This document shows positions 4,970 through 10,545 of a DNA stretch of 10,859 nucleotides, piece after piece. Origin of the DNA: an uncultured Treponema sp. (GTDB lineage Bacteria; Spirochaetota; Spirochaetia; Treponematales; Treponemataceae). The translations under genes and the position numbers were made by a program. The stretch lies in the NCBI GenBank assembly GCA_937891125.1, contig CALAEZ010000018.1:1-10859 (forward strand), written 5' to 3'. Within the stretch, counting starts at the first letter, position 1; each line of letters starts with the position of its first letter. Under the pieces are notes generated by a model. That model saw only the letters and a program-made list of their open reading frames with translations, did not search any database and was not told the origin of the DNA.

Positions 4970-7513
4970 TTATTTTACAACTACGTTTACCAGTTTCCCC
5001 GGAACAACAATAATTTTTGCTATAACCTTTCCGTCGGTGAACTTCTTAAAGCCGTCGGTCTCTTTGGCGAGAGCTTCAAGCGTTGCATTATCTGCGTCGG
5101 CTGCTGCCTCGAACTTGGCGCGGAGCTTTCCGTTAATCATAACTGGGTATTCCTTCGAGTCGTCCTTGCAGTATTCTTCGCTGAATGTCGGCCAGCTTTC
5201 ATATGCGCAGGTCTTTGTGTGACCAAGCTTTTCCCAAAGCTCTTCACCCAGGTGCGGTGCGTAGACAGAGAGCATTAAGACAAAGCCGCTCCACATGTCA
5301 CGCGGAAGTGATTCCATCTTTCCGGCTTCGTTTACGAAAATCATCATCTGGCTGATTGCCGTGTTAAAGTTAAGCTGAGAAGTGTCGTCGGTCACTTTCT
5401 TCACGGTCTTTGCGTAGGTTTTGCGCAAAGCTGCAAGTGCCTTATCTTCAATCTTCCCCTTTATGTCGATATCAGAAAGCGGTTTTTCGCTAATCTGCCA
5501 GATTTTGTCTAAGAAGCGGTTTACACCGATTAAGCCTTGTGTGTTCCACGGCTTTGACACGGTAAGCGGACCCATGAACATTTCGTACATGCGCACGCTG
5601 TCAGCTCCGTACTGCTTAATCATCTCGTCGGGGTTAACGACGTTTTTAAGCGATTTAGACATTTTTGCAATAACACGTTCAAGTTCTTCGCCGTCATCTT
5701 TTGCAAAATATTTTCCGTCTTTTTCTTCTACCGCATCTACGGCAACCAAAGACTTGCTCTTTCTCTGGAAGGCAAAGCTTGTAATCATGCCCTGATTGAT
5801 AAGACGCTGGAACGGCTCTTTTGTGCTGACAACGCCAAGATCATACAGCACCTTGTGCCAGAAGCGCGCGTACAAAAGATGCAGAACCGCGTGCTCGGCT
5901 CCACCTACGTACAAATCTACCGGCATCCAGTATTTTTCAGTTTCCGGTGCACAGAAAGCTTTTTCGTTCTTTGGGTCAAGGTAGCGAAGATAGTACCAGC
6001 AGCTTCCTGCCCACTGCGGCATGGTGTTTGTCTCGCGCTTGGCTTTGCCGCCGCATTTTGGACAGGTGCAGTTTACCCAGCTTTCAATGCCTGCAAGCGG
6101 GGACTCTCCTGTTCCTGTCGGCTGATAGGTTTTAACTGCCGGAAGCTCAAGTGGAAGCTCTTCTTCTGGAACCGGCACGGTGCCGCAAGTCGGGCAGTGC
6201 ACCAGCGGAATCGGCTCGCCCCAGTACCGCTGGCGGCTGAATACCCAGTCGCGCAGCTTGTAGTTTACGGCTTTTTTACCAATGCCCTTTTCTTCAAGGA
6301 ACGAAAGCATTTTTGCGATTGCGTCTTTTTTGTTTAAGCCGTCCAGGAACTCTGAGTTTACGTGAATGCCGTCTTCCGTCCATGCCTGGCTCTGTACGTC
6401 AACTTCGCTCTTTAAGACTTCGATAATCGGCAGGTTAAACTTCTTTGCAAAATCCCAGTCGCGGGTGTCGTGGGCAGGAACTGCCATAATTGCACCAGTG
6501 CCGTAAGAAATCAAAACATAGTCTGCAATCCAGATTGGAATGAGCTTTCCGTTTACCGGATTGATTGCGTAGCTTCCGCTGAATACGCCGGTTTTGTCCT
6601 TTGCAAGGTCGGTGCGCTCAAGGTCGCTTTTCTTTGCGGCATCTGCCACGTACTGCTCGACGGCTGCCTGCTGCTCCGGCGTGGTGAGCGACTGCACGAG
6701 CTTGTGCTCAGGCGAGATGACCATGTAGGTAGCGCCAAAGAGCGTGTCGCACCGTGTCGTGTAGACGCGGAGCTTTTTATCGGTCGCTTTTCCGTCCTTG
6801 TCGGCTACGGTAAAGTCAACTTCTGCTCCTTCTGAGCGACCAATCCAGTTTTTCTGCATTGCCTTTACGCTCTCCGGCCAGTCAAGACCGTCTAAGTCTT
6901 CAAGCAGGCGTTCTGCGTAGGCGGTAATTTTTAGAATCCACTGGCGGATTGTCTTATGGGTCACTTCTGCGCCACAGCGGTCGCAGTGACCTTCCTTTAC
7001 TTCCTCGTTTGCAAGTCCTGTTAAGCAGCTCGGGCACCAGTTAATCGGTGTTTCTGCCTCGTAGGCAAGTCCTTTTTTGTACAGCTGCAAGAAAATCCAC
7101 TGCGTCCATTTGTAGTAGTCAGGCGTGCAGGTGCGCACCTCGCGGTCCCAGTCGTAGCTAAAGCCTAATGCCTTAATCTGCTCAGTAAAGTGATTGATGT
7201 TCTTGACGGTGGTCTCTGCCGGGTGCGTGCCAGTTTTGATGGCGTAGTTTTCTGCCGGAAGCCCGAATGCATCGTAGCCCATCGGGTGTAAGACGTTAAA
7301 GCCGTTCATACGAAGGTAGCGGCAGTAGATGTCGGTTGCGGTGTAGCCTTCCGGGTGACCGACGTGTAAGCCGGCTCCAGACGGATAGGGGAACATATCA
7401 AGCACGTATGCGCGCTTGTTTTTCGGAAAAGAGGCGTCTTCGGTTACATGAAACGTTTTATTTTTGTCCCAATAAGCCTGCCATTTCGGTTCAATGTTTT
7501 GGAATGGATACAT
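4970..7513 (-). CDS. leuS: Leucyl-tRNA synthetase
   Basis: A complete 847-residue class Ia synthetase that charges tRNA-Leu with leucine using ATP, with editing of wrongly attached amino acids. Visible in order: N-terminal MYPFQNIEPKW, HIGH-type motif HVGH (50-53), a Cys4 zinc-like module CPSC...CDRCG (about 160-180), the CP1 editing domain with TTRCDTLFGATYMV and GTGAIMAVPAHDTRDWDFA, a second cysteine cluster (HCPTCG...CPKCGGKA), GSCWYYLRY, and KMSKS (617-621). The anticodon-binding and C-terminal domains follow, ending VPGKLVNVVVK. Length and motifs are those of a working bacterial LeuRS. The ATG at 7513 has GGAG 7 nt upstream (7521-7524). It is bracketed by remnants of another leuS and by four hairpins. 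The only good promoter lies about 230 bp upstream, beyond the 5' remnant. Confidence 0.98.
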   Translation of the reverse strand: MYPFQNIEPKWQAYWDKNKTFHVTEDASFPKNKRAYVLDMFPYPSGAGLHVGHPEGYTATDIYCRYLRMNGFNVLHPMGYDAFGLPAENYAIKTGTHPAETTVKNINHFTEQIKALGFSYDWDREVRTCTPDYYKWTQWIFLQLYKKGLAYEAETPINWCPSCLTGLANEEVKEGHCDRCGAEVTHKTIRQWILKITAYAERLLEDLDGLDWPESVKAMQKNWIGRSEGAEVDFTVADKDGKATDKKLRVYTTRCDTLFGATYMVISPEHKLVQSLTTPEQQAAVEQYVADAAKKSDLERTDLAKDKTGVFSGSYAINPVNGKLIPIWIADYVLISYGTGAIMAVPAHDTRDWDFAKKFNLPIIEVLKSEVDVQSQAWTEDGIHVNSEFLDGLNKKDAIAKMLSFLEEKGIGKKAVNYKLRDWVFSRQRYWGEPIPLVHCPTCGTVPVPEEELPLELPAVKTYQPTGTGESPLAGIESWVNCTCPKCGGKAKRETNTMPQWAGSCWYYLRYLDPKNEKAFCAPETEKYWMPVDLYVGGAEHAVLHLLYARFWHKVLYDLGVVSTKEPFQRLINQGMITSFAFQRKSKSLVAVDAVEEKDGKYFAKDDGEELERVIAKMSKSLKNVVNPDEMIKQYGADSVRMYEMFMGPLTVSKPWNTQGLIGVNRFLDKIWQISEKPLSDIDIKGKIEDKALAALRKTYAKTVKKVTDDTSQLNFNTAISQMMIFVNEAGKMESLPRDMWSGFVLMLSVYAPHLGEELWEKLGHTKTCAYESWPTFSEEYCKDDSKEYPVMINGKLRAKFEAAADADNATLEALAKETDGFKKFTDGKVIAKIIVVPGKLVNVVVK

Positions 7514-7543
7514 CTGTAATCTCCGTAATGTTTAATATGTAAT

Positions 7544-7559
7544 CGCGCACGGATGCGCG
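7544..7559. repeat. Hairpin CGCGCA/TGCGCG in the leuS leader
   Basis: A 6-bp G+C stem with a 4-nt loop ends about 20 nt before the leuS Shine-Dalgarno sequence, in the gap between the leader ORF and leuS. Confidence 0.5.
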
Positions 7560-7575
7560 TGTTTAAAAAGCAATT

Positions 7576-7686
7576 TTATGCCGCGAGTTTGCGCAAGCAA
7601 CGCTTTCGCAAACTCGGTAAGTCAGAATTACAGGAGGTAATTCTGACGCCCCATTTTGGTTCGATGTTTTGGAAAGGATATGCCAT
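7576..7686 (-). CDS. 36-codon leader ORF upstream of leuS, built from a leuS start remnant
   Basis: ATG at 7686 has GGAG 6 nt upstream. The first 12 codons (MAYPFQNIEPKW) are the start of a leuS gene. The remaining 24 codons read through two hairpins and stop at TAA 7576-7578, 62 nt before the leuS ATG. The last 14 codons read LPSLRKRCLRKLAA and include four Leu codons (TTA, TTG, TTG, CTC) plus five Arg/Lys codons. Since the best promoter lies upstream, this ORF should be on the leuS mRNA. Whether it is translated or has any effect is unknown; it may be only a by-product of the rearrangement. Confidence 0.4.
   Translation of the reverse strand: MAYPFQNIEPKWGVRITSCNSDLPSLRKRCLRKLAA
7584..7616. 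repeat. Perfect hairpin CGAGTTTGCG/CGCAAACTCG
   Basis: A 10-bp perfect inverted repeat with a 13-nt loop. Its gene-facing side (7581-7593) matches 4955-4967 in inverted orientation (12 of 13), so related hairpins stand on both sides of leuS. Confidence 0.78.
7621..7647. repeat. Perfect hairpin GTCAGAATTAC/GTAATTCTGAC
   Basis: An 11-bp perfect inverted repeat with a 5-nt loop. Three bases separate it from the last recognisable leuS codon of the 5' remnant. Confidence 0.8.
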
Positions 7687-7697
7687 TTTTATCTCCA
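7651..7697 (-). pseudogene. 5'-end remnant of a second leuS with its ribosome binding site
   Basis: The first 12 codons read MAYPFQNIEPKW; the intact leuS begins MYPFQNIEPKW. Across the ten shared codons from Tyr to Trp there are three base differences, all synonymous third positions (CCT/CCA, ATC/ATT, CCA/CCG). Similarity continues upstream through the start and a GGAGAT ribosome binding site. It ends abruptly after TGG at 7651, where a hairpin begins. Together with the tail remnant at 4884-4919 it brackets the intact gene in the same orientation. Confidence 0.82.
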
Positions 7698-7745
7698 TTA
7701 TGCGCCAGTTGTATTTTTGTGCGCCTGTTTACCTATAATGCAGAT

Positions 7746-7773
7746 AGTATAGCGATTTGCATGTGCTTGTAAA
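7746..7773 (-). promoter_or_regulatory. Promoter of the leuS unit
   Basis: TTTACA (7768-7773, 5/6), a 16-bp spacer and TATACT (7746-7751, 5/6) on the minus strand. The predicted start near 7739 gives a leader of about 225 nt that includes the 5' remnant, its leader ORF and three hairpins. Confidence 0.6.
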
Positions 7774-7837
7774 AGCGGTTAAAAAAAAAGGAATGTCTGA
7801 AAACTATTGCCGGGGATGACCGAAAAGTAAAAATTGC

Positions 7838-7906
7838 GGTGGTTTGGTGGTTGAGTAGTCTTAATCGCAAAGCAATTAAATTACGTATCGAAACCACTAA
7901 ACCACC
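7838..7906 (-). terminator. Large imperfect hairpin, likely terminator of the lipoprotein gene
   Basis: Arms 7838-7852 (GGTGGTTTGGTGGTT) and 7892-7906 pair over 15 bp with one mismatch, a G-U in plus-strand RNA and A-C in minus-strand RNA. The 39-nt loop holds a small TTAAT/ATTAA stem. On the minus strand it is followed by GCAATTTTTACTTTT, which suits termination of the lipoprotein transcript. The arms and inner edges share GGTGGTTGAG and TCGAAACCAC with the hairpin at 10332-10368. Confidence 0.55.
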
Positions 7907-7921
7907 ACATATAGCGTTTAT

Positions 7922-7949
7922 GGAGATTCCAACGAAGGTCGGAATCTCC
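7922..7949. repeat. Perfect hairpin GGAGATTCC/GGAATCTCC
   Basis: A 9-bp perfect stem with a 10-nt loop in the 3' untranslated region of the lipoprotein gene. There is no proper U-tract on the minus strand; it may protect the mRNA end or assist the terminator just beyond it. Confidence 0.55.
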
Positions 7950-8001
7950 TTTCCAGAGATGTCGAAACCTGACTGCCGCCTGCGTGCGACAGTATGAAGC
8001 G

Positions 8002-8661
8002 CTAGAAATCGAGTACGTCAGTTTCAGCGGCGGGTGTTTCAGCCTGCGGAAGCTCCTCTTGTGACGCTGAATCGGGCGCACGGAGCGAATCCCCAGCAGC
8101 CGCTTCTGCATGATTGCTTTCGTCTCCAACGGTGAGTACATTTTCTGCTGCAGGAGTCGGCGGTGCAGGAAGCTTTGCGTCAGCATCTGCTTTAACCTGA
8201 ACGGCAAGGGCAGAAACCGTCGCAGTAACGCGGCTTCTAAAAGTAGATTCTTGCTTTACCGAAATATTCTGCGTCACATACAGCACGGCGTCAGCTTCAT
8301 TGAACTTTGCAAGCTCAAGCAGCTTGTAGGTTGCAAGTGCAACAGCTTTTTCTTTTATTGTCAGATTAGAAGGTATATTTGTGCCGATAAAGCCGTAATT
8401 TCCGTTGTCACCGTCAAGAACCGTATCGTTGATTTCCTTTGCGCCTGTTGCAAGATTTTTTTCTTCGCGTTCAAGCGCACTGGTAGCGGCGATAACCGTT
8501 GCGCTTTCGGTAATGCGTCCTAAGATGACATATTGCTCGCGCTGCAGCGTAACTGATGCTTCCTGCATGGTAACGCTTGTGGTACGAGGCGTGCTTGCAC
8601 AGGAAAGAAGCAGTGTCGTAAATGCCAGTACGGTAAGTAATTTCCAGCTGTTACTTTTCAT
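8002..8661 (-). CDS. Predicted lipoprotein of unknown function
   Basis: A 219-residue protein with a clear type II signal peptide: MKSNSWK, a hydrophobic stretch, then the lipobox LLSC with Cys21 as the lipidated residue. It should be anchored in a membrane, facing the periplasm or outside. The mature part has a Ser/Thr-rich start, a central region with GRITESATVIAATS and a conserved-looking GNYGFIGTNIP segment, an alanine/lysine helix (IKEKAVALATYKLLELAKFNEADAVLYV is the core, positions about 105-130), then an acidic Ala/Pro/Glu-rich tail (about 165-219) that is probably disordered. I do not recognise the family. ATG 8661 is chosen for its GGAGG site 6 nt upstream and because the signal peptide starts there; an upstream in-frame ATG at 8721 lies inside the promoter. 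Confidence 0.8.
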   Translation of the reverse strand: MKSNSWKLLTVLAFTTLLLSCASTPRTTSVTMQEASVTLQREQYVILGRITESATVIAATSALEREEKNLATGAKEINDTVLDGDNGNYGFIGTNIPSNLTIKEKAVALATYKLLELAKFNEADAVLYVTQNISVKQESTFRSRVTATVSALAVQVKADADAKLPAPPTPAAENVLTVGDESNHAEAAAGDSLRAPDSASQEELPQAETPAAETDVLDF

Positions 8662-8692
8662 ATAAATCCTCCGAAATGATTTTTGATAGATT

Positions 8693-8721
8693 AGTTTACC
8701 GCGAGCGCGCTTTTTTTTCAA
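8693..8721 (-). promoter_or_regulatory. Promoter of the lipoprotein gene
   Basis: TTGAAA (8716-8721, 5/6), a 17-bp spacer and TAAACT (8693-8698, 4/6) on the minus strand, giving a leader of about 25 nt with a strong GGAGG site at 8668-8672. The DNA upstream is rich in A and T tracts. Confidence 0.65.
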
Positions 8722-8763
8722 CTTATTTCAGATTCTTATCAGCTTTTTATCAGATTTTTTATA

Positions 8764-8792
8764 TCGACAGCAGCTAGAAAAAGTAGTACCTT
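8764..8792 (+). promoter_or_regulatory. Candidate promoter of sufU
   Basis: TCGACA (8764-8769, 5/6), a 17-bp spacer and TACCTT (8787-8792, 3/6). It is correctly placed about 17 nt before the sufU start, but the -10 is poor. Confidence 0.35.
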
Positions 8793-8815
8793 AGAGGCAA
8801 GGTTAGACGAACAGT

Positions 8816-9283
8816 ATGGAATTGAAATCTCTTTATCGCGAAATTCTTAATGAGCACAACATTCACCCTGAACATAAAATGCCTTTAGACGATGCGACAT
8901 ACACCTTGCAGGGCGTGAATCCAAGCTGTGGCGACAATATTACGCTCTATTTGAAGAGTGAAAACGGAAAAATTGTTGACGGCGGCTTTACAGGAAGCGG
9001 CTGTGCGGTTTCGCAGGCGTCTGTTGATATGATGCTTGATTTGGTTATCGGAAAAGATGAACGCGAGGCCGTGCGTCTGTGTGGGAGCTTTACCGCGATG
9101 ATTCGTGGCGAAGCGTCAGAAGCGCAGATTGAAGAGCTTGAGGAAGCGGGCGCCTTGCAGGACGTGTCACACATGCCGTCGCGGGTAAAATGTGCGTTGC
9201 TTGGCTGGCGCACCATGAATGACATGCTCTCAGAACAGGTTCTGGTAAAAACAGGAACGCTTTCGCACTGCGACGTCAAGTAG
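8816..9283 (+). CDS. sufU: SufU/IscU-like iron-sulfur cluster assembly protein
   Basis: A 155-residue cytoplasmic protein of the NifU_N/IscU fold. SufU-type members take sulfur from a cysteine desulfurase (SufS) and act as zinc-dependent sulfur carriers or scaffolds in Fe-S assembly. The three ligand cysteines are present: NPSCGDN (Cys38, with the conserved Asp40), GSGCAVSQAS (Cys63) and RVKCALLGW (Cys126). The roughly 20-residue insertion between the second and third cysteines (about 92-118) and the lack of the IscU LPPVK chaperone motif mark it as SufU rather than IscU. No sufS, sufB, sufC or sufD lies within the window, so partners must be elsewhere. The ribosome binding site is weak (AAGG 13 nt upstream). 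The next gene is 120 bp downstream with its own promoter. Confidence 0.9.
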   Translation: MELKSLYREILNEHNIHPEHKMPLDDATYTLQGVNPSCGDNITLYLKSENGKIVDGGFTGSGCAVSQASVDMMLDLVIGKDEREAVRLCGSFTAMIRGEASEAQIEELEEAGALQDVSHMPSRVKCALLGWRTMNDMLSEQVLVKTGTLSHCDVK

Positions 9284-9357
9284 GCACTACAACGCCGATG
9301 AGCGCGACTCCGTGGGCTTTTGTGTGTGGCTCTATGCGATGCCGTGTACTTTTTTCT

Positions 9358-9386
9358 TTGCGTTCTCTGGCTTTCTGTGTTAAAAT
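9358..9386 (+). promoter_or_regulatory. Promoter of the DHH phosphoesterase gene
   Basis: TTGCGT (9358-9363, 4/6), a 17-bp spacer and TAAAAT (9381-9386, 5/6). The predicted start at about 9392 falls at the TGAGG ribosome binding site (9392-9396), so the leader would be only about 11 nt. Confidence 0.5.
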
Positions 9387-9403
9387 CATCTTGAGGTTTT
9401 ACT

Positions 9404-10330
9404 ATGGCTATGAGACTTGTTACTCGTTCTGATTTTGACGGCTTGGTTTGCGGAGCGCTTTTACTTGATGTTGGCGTTGTTGACCATTGGAAATTTGCGC
9501 ATCCAAAAGATTTGCAGGACGGGCTTGTTCCGATTGATGAAAATGACTGTCTTGCAAACGTTCCCTTTGTAAAGGGCTGCGGGCTTTGGTTTGACCATCA
9601 TTCAAGCGAATTTGAGCGCAATCAGCTTGAGGGGCAGTACAAGGGCGAAAGCCGCATTACGCCAAGCTGCGCGCGCATCATCTACGAATACTACGGCGGA
9701 AAAGAACGCTTTCCGAATTATGACGACATCATGGTTGCGGTCGACAAGGTTGACTCCGGCAATCTGACTATTGACGAAATACAGAATCCGAAGGGCTGGA
9801 TTTTAGTCGGCTTTCTGATGGATCCGCGCACGGGCTTAGGCCGCTGGCGGCAGTTTACCATTCCAAACTACGCGCTCATGGAAAAGCTCATGCACTGCTG
9901 TCGCGACATGACTACAGAGGAAATTCTGGCACTGCCGGACGTACAGGAGCGCATTGAAGTCTACAACGAGCAGACTGAAAAATTTAAGGAGATGGTAAAG
10001 GCGCATACGGTTGTCGAAGGAAATCTGATTATCAGCGACCTGCGCGGCGTAGACCCCATTTATACTGGAAACCGCTTTATGATTTACAGCTTGTATCCTG
10101 AGCAGAACATCAGCGCGTGGATTGTAAGCGGCAGGGGCGGGCAGGGCTGCTCTGCGGCGGTCGGCTACAGCATTCTGAATAAGACAAGTAAAGTGAATGT
10201 CGGGCGCCTTATGTTAAAGTACGGTGGCGGCGGACACGAAAAGGTGGGCACCTGCCAGTTTACCAATGAAACGATGGACGAAGGACTGCCGAAAATGCTT
10301 TCAGAGTTAAAAGAAATGGCAAATGCATAA
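9404..10330 (+). CDS. DHH/DHHA1 family phosphoesterase
   Basis: A 308-residue soluble metal-dependent phosphoesterase. The DHH domain shows SDFDGLVCGA (9-18), the name-giving FDHHSSE (63-69) and DKVDSG (114-119), whose Asp and His residues bind two divalent cations. The C-terminal DHHA1-like domain carries the substrate-binding glycine-rich KYGGGGHEKVGTC (272-284). Family members include NrnA-type oligoribonuclease/pAp phosphatases, c-di-AMP phosphodiesterases without a GGDEF part, and exopolyphosphatase-like proteins. The substrate cannot be assigned, and the GGGGHEKVG ending differs from the GGGHxxAAG of NrnA. The ATG at 9404 has TGAGG 7 nt upstream; ATG 9410 is a less favoured alternative. 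It is followed directly by a hairpin terminator. Confidence 0.85.
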   Translation: MAMRLVTRSDFDGLVCGALLLDVGVVDHWKFAHPKDLQDGLVPIDENDCLANVPFVKGCGLWFDHHSSEFERNQLEGQYKGESRITPSCARIIYEYYGGKERFPNYDDIMVAVDKVDSGNLTIDEIQNPKGWILVGFLMDPRTGLGRWRQFTIPNYALMEKLMHCCRDMTTEEILALPDVQERIEVYNEQTEKFKEMVKAHTVVEGNLIISDLRGVDPIYTGNRFMIYSLYPEQNISAWIVSGRGGQGCSAAVGYSILNKTSKVNVGRLMLKYGGGGHEKVGTCQFTNETMDEGLPKMLSELKEMANA

Positions 10331-10331
10331 A

Positions 10332-10368
10332 AAAAACGGTGGTTGAGCTTGTCGAAACCACCGTTTTT
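10332..10368. terminator. Bidirectional hairpin terminator
   Basis: A 13-bp perfect stem (10332-10344 with 10356-10368) and an 11-nt loop GAGCTTGTCGA. It has an A-tract before and a T-tract after, so it can end the DHH gene on the plus strand and the tRNA transcript on the minus strand. It starts 2 bp after the DHH stop. The GGTTGAG and TCGAAACC motif recurs at the hairpin near 7850. Confidence 0.88.
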
Positions 10369-10372
10369 CTAA

Positions 10373-10460
10373 TGCCGGGAACCAGAATCGAACTGGCACG
10401 GAGGTTTTCGCTTCCGAGGGATTTTAAGTCCCTTGTGTCTACCTATTCCACCATCCCGGC
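10373..10460 (-). tRNA. tRNA-Leu (anticodon UAA)
   Basis: An 88-nt class II tRNA. The acceptor arms GCCGGGA and TCCCGGC pair over 7 bp with discriminator A. The D loop contains AATAGGTAGA. The anticodon arm is AGGGA-CTTAAAA-TCCCT with anticodon TAA (reads UUA and UUG). A long variable arm (CGGA...TCCG) and the T arm CCAG-TTCGATT-CTGG follow. CCA is not encoded; the next bases are TTA. Confidence 0.97.
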
Positions 10461-10485
10461 ATCGCTATTTCGTGATAGCGTTGGC

Positions 10486-10514
10486 AGTATAACAAATTGC
10501 GTGTATCGTTGCAA
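10486..10514 (-). promoter_or_regulatory. Promoter of tRNA-Leu
   Basis: TTGCAA (10509-10514), a 17-bp spacer and TATACT (10486-10491, 5/6) on the minus strand, with a leader of roughly 20 nt. The -35 hexamer is a palindrome and is also the -35 of the divergent promoter. Confidence 0.7.
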
Positions 10515-10537
10515 GCACTCTTGTGTTCTGTTACAAT
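10509..10537 (+). promoter_or_regulatory. Promoter of the TatD-like gene
   Basis: TTGCAA (10509-10514), a 17-bp spacer and TACAAT (10532-10537, 5/6). The predicted start at about 10544 is only about 2 nt before the ATG at 10546, so the mRNA would be practically leaderless. Confidence 0.65.
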
Positions 10538-10545
10538 ACCGACCT

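Noticed and set aside
5855..6337. 160-codon plus-strand frame inside leuS
   Set aside because: Antisense to conserved LeuRS coding sequence, with a cysteine- and arginine-rich composition typical of a shadow frame and no ribosome site.
4921..7647. CRISPR array or insertion sequence explaining the repeats around leuS
   Set aside because: There are no regularly spaced direct repeats, no transposase frame, and the interior is a normal leuS.
7513..7739. T-box riboswitch in the leuS leader
   Set aside because: I find no T-box sequence or specifier-loop architecture. The hairpins are simple perfect palindromes tied to the remnants.
7789..7818. Short plus-strand frame with an AAGG site near 7794
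   Set aside because: It stops after eight codons, and nothing supports expression.
7881..8207. 108-codon minus-strand frame downstream of the lipoprotein
   Set aside because: It overlaps the lipoprotein coding end in another frame and runs through two hairpins of the terminator region.
9284..9357. Terminator or small gene after sufU
   Set aside because: I see no stable stem with a T-tract and no plausible frame in this 74-bp stretch.
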